Assembly: GCA_021793155.1 (NCBI GenBank)
Contig: JAJYTF010000019.1
Span: forward strand, 1 to 64,000
Direction of reading: 5' to 3'
Source of the DNA: Pseudomonadota bacterium
GTDB taxonomy: Bacteria; Pseudomonadota; Alphaproteobacteria; Rhodospirillales; Magnetospirillaceae
DNA length: 64,000 bases
Of this stretch, positions 60,905 to 64,000 are shown one piece after another. The translations under genes were made by a program, and so were the position numbers. Position 1 is the first letter of the stretch; each line of letters begins with the position of its first letter. The notes below the pieces were generated by a model. That model did no database searches, was not told the DNA's origin, and was given only the letters and a program-made list of their open reading frames with translations.

Positions 60905-61578
60905 TGGGCCAGGGTCAAGCCCATTTCCCAGAATTCAGCTTCCAGGCGCACCGCATGGCGGAACACCTCGACCAGGGCGGGAAACCGCCCCGGCCCGCCG
61001 CGCTCCGCCATCAGACGATCGAGCTGGGCCGTCTGGGCCCTGGCCAGATCCTGGTACTGGGTCGCTGCATAGCTGTCGATCCAGGCACGGTACGGGTTGT
61101 TGTCCAGATTGTCGGCATAATCGAGGCGCAGCGCGGTGCCGATTTCCGCATAGCCGATGACGCAAGGCGCCAGCGCCACATGCAAATCCAACAGGTCGCC
61201 CGACACCCCCTTGTCCAGCACATAGCGGGTGTAGGCGGTGGTCGCCTGGGCCTCGGCCAGATTGGTCATCTCGTCCTGGCTGATGCCCCATTCGTGGCAA
61301 TACTTCACATGCAGACCCATCTCGTCGAGGATGGCCGCCATGCCGGCTGCCGCCTGGCGCATATCCTCGAGATTATCGCTCTTGTAGACGGCAAGCCCAT
61401 AGGCCCGGGCGAATTGCATGAGAAACAGGTAGTCCTGGCCGAGATAGTGACGGAAGCATTCCTGCCGCAAGGTACCGCTGCCCAGGCCCAGGACGAATGG
61501 ATGGCGCGCATAGGCATCCCATTCGGTGGCGCAGGCGGCCTTCAGGCGGGAAAACAGTGTCTGGCCCATCGACTTCAC
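60901..61578 (-). CDS. tenA: TenA-family thiaminase II / aminopyrimidine hydrolase
   Basis: The 225-residue helical protein has HPFVLGLGSGTLRQECFRHY, the LGQDYLFLMQFARAYGLAVY segment that lines the pocket, and the Cys nucleophile in HVALAPCVIGYAEIG (about 138), with Glu near the end (VEVFRHAVRLEAEFWEMG). TenA hydrolyses aminopyrimidines to salvage thiamine precursors. Thiamine diphosphate would serve, for example, the transketolase-like enzyme in this window. Confidence 0.9.
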   Translation of the reverse strand: MKSMGQTLFSRLKAACATEWDAYARHPFVLGLGSGTLRQECFRHYLGQDYLFLMQFARAYGLAVYKSDNLEDMRQAAAGMAAILDEMGLHVKYCHEWGISQDEMTNLAEAQATTAYTRYVLDKGVSGDLLDLHVALAPCVIGYAEIGTALRLDYADNLDNNPYRAWIDSYAATQYQDLARAQTAQLDRLMAERGGPGRFPALVEVFRHAVRLEAEFWEMGLTLAQ

Positions 61579-61599
61579 GGCCCTTCCGCTCCTGGTCGC

Positions 61600-61935
61600 T
61601 TACTTGCCCGCCATCATGTTGCGCGAGCCGGGCGGAAGAGTCACGACCAGACCGTCCAGATCCTTGTTCATGATGATCTGGCAGCCCAGACGCGAGGTCT
61701 GCGTCAGGCCAAAGGCCAGATCGAGCATGTCCTCCTCTTCGTCGCTGGGTGCGGGCAGCTTGTCGAACCATTCGGGCGCCACGACGACATGACAGGTCGA
61801 GCAAGCGAGCGAGCCTTCACAGGCTCCTTCCAGGTCGATCCTGTGACGGTGGGCGATTTCGAGGACCGAGAGCCCCTCGGCCGCTTCGACTTCGCGCCGG
61901 CTGCCGTCGGGTGCAACAAAGGTCATCTTCAACAT
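61600..61935 (-). CDS. fdx: [2Fe-2S] ferredoxin of the isc type
   Basis: From the ATG at 61935 (GAGG upstream; the frame is open ten codons earlier) the protein has 111 residues. The cluster motif is [14 protein letters not shown] with a distant Cys in RLGCQI, the adrenodoxin/Isc-Fdx pattern. EEDMLDLA is the acidic partner-binding helix. It donates electrons during iron-sulfur cluster assembly and lies downstream of iscS-iscA. The 142-base gap to iscA shows no gene. Confidence 0.9.
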   Translation of the reverse strand: MLKMTFVAPDGSRREVEAAEGLSVLEIAHRHRIDLEGACEGSLACSTCHVVVAPEWFDKLPAPSDEEEDMLDLAFGLTQTSRLGCQIIMNKDLDGLVVTLPPGSRNMMAGK

Positions 61936-62077
61936 TCGAGGCCTCTTCTCTTCCAAATCGTGCAAATCGAGCGTAGCGCTACCGTCGAATGGATAGCGCT
62001 GTGCCCGGCTCGCGGCAAGACATCATCGCTGGCGAGCCGGCCTCGTGTCGAAAGAGCGAGGAAAAGGCGAGGAAAAC

Positions 62078-62419
62078 CTATACGTGGAACGATTCTCCGC
62101 AGCCGCACCGCCCTTTTTCGTTGGGATTGCGGAACACGAAGCCGGTCTGCATCTTGTCCTCGACGAAGTCCATTTCGGTGCCCAGGATGAACATGGTCGC
62201 TTTCGGATCGATCAGCACCGTCACGCCCTTGGTTTCCACCACTTCGTCGAGCGGTCCCTTCTCTTCGGCGAATTCCATGGTATAGGACAGGCCCGAGCAG
62301 CCCTTCGGCTGGACGCCGATGCGGATGCCTAGCGCCGGAGTCTCGCGGCTGGCCAGCAACGTCTTGACGCGCTCGGCCGCGGCATCGGTCAGGGTCAGAG
62401 GGGCGAATTGTTGAACCAT
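62078..62419 (-). CDS. iscA: Iron-sulfur cluster carrier IscA
   Basis: A 113-residue A-type carrier with the three conserved cysteines: KGCSGLSYTM (Cys41) and GRCGCGESF (Cys 106 and 108), in a typical HesB fold (GIRIGVQPKG, GTEMDFVED). It binds iron or a cluster and passes it to target enzymes. It directly follows iscS after 42 bases, where iscU is found in most isc operons. Confidence 0.92.
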   Translation of the reverse strand: MVQQFAPLTLTDAAAERVKTLLASRETPALGIRIGVQPKGCSGLSYTMEFAEEKGPLDEVVETKGVTVLIDPKATMFILGTEMDFVEDKMQTGFVFRNPNEKGRCGCGESFHV

Positions 62420-62461
62420 CGGGAATCACCTCGTCACTATCGAATGGCATTTGGACCAGTT

Positions 62462-63706
62462 TCAATGTTTGGCCCACTCTATTGATTTAATGTCGATCCC
62501 CTCACAATGCATCTGCCAAAGCGGACTTTCTTCGCGTAACCGGTTCACCGCCGTCACGATATGGCCGACGGCATGGTCGATGTCGGCCTCGGTGGTGAGG
62601 CGACCAAGCCCGATCCTGAGCGAGGCGAAGGCCATTTCGGCATCGACGCCCAGCGCCCGCAGCACATAGCTGGGCTCCAGCGCGGCCGAGCTGCAGGCCG
62701 AGCCCGAGGAGACGGCGATCTCCTTCATCGCTCCGATCAGGCCGCCCCCGTCGACGAAGGGAAAGCTGACATTGAGGTTCCCCGGAATGCGCCGAACCAG
62801 GTCACCGTTCACCTGGATGTCCGGAAGCTCGCGGCGCAGCCCGTTCAGCATGCGGTCACGCAGCCCGGCAAGCCGCGCCGACTCGGCCTCCAGTTCCGCG
62901 GCGGCGATGCGGCAGGCCTCGCCCATGCCGACGCAAAGCGGCGGCGCCAAGGTGCCCGAACGCATGCCCCGCTCCTGCCCGCCGCCGTCGATCTGCGCCT
63001 TCAGCCGCACCCGCGGCCGGCGGCGCACATACAAGGCACCAATGCCTTTCGGCCCATAGATCTTGTGCCCCGAAATGCTCATCAGGTCGATGTTCATCGC
63101 CGCGACGTCAAGCGGTATCTTGCCCACCGCCTGTGCCGCATCGGTATGGAAGAGGACGCCGTGCCGGCGGCAGACGGCGCCGATCTCGGCCAGCGGCTGG
63201 ATGACGCCGATCTCGTTGTTGACCGCCATCACCGAAACCAGGGCGGTTTCGGCGGTGATCGCCGCCTCCAATGCGCCAAGCTCGATCAGGCCGTTGGCCT
63301 GCACCGGCAGATAGGTGACGCGGAAGCCCTGATCCTCCAGCCGGCGGCAGGCTTCCAGGACGCATTTGTGCTCGGTCGCCACGGTGACCAGATGGTTCTT
63401 CCGCTCCTTGTGGATGGCGGCGGCGCCCTTGAGCGCCAGATTGTTGGACTCGGTGGCGCCCGAGGTAAAGACGATTTCCTTGGCGGAAGCGCCGATGATC
63501 CCGGCCACTTGGCTCCGCGCCAGTTCCACCGCCTCTTCGGTCTCCCAGCCGTAGAGGTGGTTGCGCGAATGCGGATTGCCGAAGCGTTCGGTAAAATACG
63601 GCATCATCACTTCGACCACCCGCGGATCGCACGGGGTCGTGGCCTGGTAGTCGAGATAGATCGGCCGCCTGGTCCCGGTATTCCTCTCTTCCTGCACCGC
63701 GCTCAC
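62462..63706 (-). CDS. iscS: Cysteine desulfurase IscS
   Basis: The 414-residue PLP enzyme has [20 protein letters not shown], the cofactor-binding [13 protein letters not shown] and [12 protein letters not shown]. The PLP Lys is in [13 protein letters not shown], and the mobile catalytic Cys is in [16 protein letters not shown]. The long loop after the Cys and the C-terminal length are of IscS type (group I), not SufS. It mobilises sulfur from cysteine for cluster assembly and tRNA thiolation. Confidence 0.94.
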   Translation of the reverse strand: MSAVQEERNTGTRRPIYLDYQATTPCDPRVVEVMMPYFTERFGNPHSRNHLYGWETEEAVELARSQVAGIIGASAKEIVFTSGATESNNLALKGAAAIHKERKNHLVTVATEHKCVLEACRRLEDQGFRVTYLPVQANGLIELGALEAAITAETALVSVMAVNNEIGVIQPLAEIGAVCRRHGVLFHTDAAQAVGKIPLDVAAMNIDLMSISGHKIYGPKGIGALYVRRRPRVRLKAQIDGGGQERGMRSGTLAPPLCVGMGEACRIAAAELEAESARLAGLRDRMLNGLRRELPDIQVNGDLVRRIPGNLNVSFPFVDGGGLIGAMKEIAVSSGSACSSAALEPSYVLRALGVDAEMAFASLRIGLGRLTTEADIDHAVGHIVTAVNRLREESPLWQMHCEGIDIKSIEWAKH

Positions 63707-63778
63707 CTCTCTCGAGTCTTTTTGTTTTCCTTCCTCAGGCCCTGTTCAAAAATGACGCAGTCATTATTGAACCAACGC

Positions 63779-64000
63779 TCAGGCCACGGGGGCCGCAGCC
63801 CTGGCAAAGCCGGCCAGGGCCTCGACGAAGCGGTCGACATCGGCCTCGCGGCTCGCCCAGCCCAAGCTTATCCTTAGGGCCGAGGCCGCCAGGGCACCGG
63901 CCCCCATGGCCGTCAGCACATGGCTGGCCGCCACCTTACCCGAACTGCACGCCGAACCGGAACTGACCGCCACGCCCGCCAGGTCCAGCCCCATCAGCGC
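63779..64000 (-). CDS. C-terminal end of a second cysteine desulfurase (partial)
   Basis: The last 73 codons of a NifS/IscS-like protein, cut by the window edge. [20 protein letters not shown] contains the catalytic Cys loop, followed by LRISLGWASREADVDRFVEA. It is shorter after the Cys than the IscS at 62462. Tandem cysteine desulfurase genes at the head of isc clusters are known from other alphaproteobacteria. It ends 72 bases before iscS. Confidence 0.85.
   Translation of the reverse strand, partial: ALMGLDLAGVAVSSGSACSSGKVAASHVLTAMGAGALAASALRISLGWASREADVDRFVEALAGFARAAAPVA

Noticed and set aside
1-64000. CRISPR arrays and rRNA genes
   Set aside because: No regularly spaced short repeats and no rRNA-like sequence were seen anywhere in the window.

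Overview
The window is GC-rich alphaproteobacterial DNA. A MipZ-type ParA ATPase, an alphaproteobacterial-type tRNA-Met, SlyX, PurC and a carbon monoxide (CO) oxidation cluster with the gene order known from Rhodospirillum rubrum all point to a Rhodospirillales relative. The species cannot be named from the sequence alone.

Region 1 (1-11.8 kb) starts with the end of a membrane cytochrome b, then a DUF3373-type outer-membrane protein, a small secreted protein and a TlpA-like thioredoxin. A stretch of transposase debris and palindromic repeats follows, with a glycine-rich PEP-CTERM protein bracketed by direct repeats. Then come a phosphoribosyltransferase, cytochrome c, Pcm, a regulatory-domain methyltransferase, a CbbY-like phosphatase and a cyclopropane-fatty-acid synthase homologue.

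Region 2 (11.9-24.3 kb) is the centrepiece: a complete CO-dependent hydrogen-evolving system. cooMKLXUH encodes the membrane-bound energy-converting hydrogenase. hypA-cooFSCTJ encodes nickel delivery, the ferredoxin-like electron carrier, the Ni-CO dehydrogenase and its Ni-insertion proteins. cooA encodes the CO-sensing regulator. Two matches to the CooA operator sit at the expected places, one before cooM and one between cooH and hypA. Together the genes would oxidise CO to CO2, pass electrons CooS to CooF to the hydrogenase, and couple H2 evolution to ion pumping. The CooA has Ser where R. rubrum has the redox-switch ligand Cys75.

Region 3 (24.4-43.3 kb) holds housekeeping and accessory genes: two rhodanese proteins, a chemoreceptor, a truncated metallo-beta-lactamase-fold gene, PurC, IF-1, a three-gene tripartite efflux operon, a His-rich unknown, PepD, MipZ, a transketolase/PDH-E1-like enzyme divergent from an Lrp regulator, an aldo/keto reductase, SlyX and a PAP2 phosphatase.

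Region 4 (43.4-51.3 kb) has an AT-richer adenylation-carrier-membrane acyltransferase fusion, a MITE-like repeat, divergent ada-alkA and ogt genes with a long inverted repeat between them, a fossil MntA-HepT toxin-antitoxin module, and HigBA with a palindromic operator.

Region 5 (51.35-59.08 kb) is a decayed integrative element bounded by a 45-bp direct repeat of the 3' part of tRNA-Met(CAT). It carries a PIN/ribbon-helix-helix toxin-antitoxin pair, a DUF1841-like remnant, an IS256 remnant, a hybrid histidine kinase, an intact IS1634-family element nested in an older inverted copy, and a tyrosine recombinase that has lost its N-terminus.

Region 6 (59.1-64 kb) returns to core genes: mnmA, a DUF599 protein, tenA and an isc-type cluster (fdx, iscA, iscS, and the end of a second cysteine desulfurase) in which no iscU or hscBA is present.
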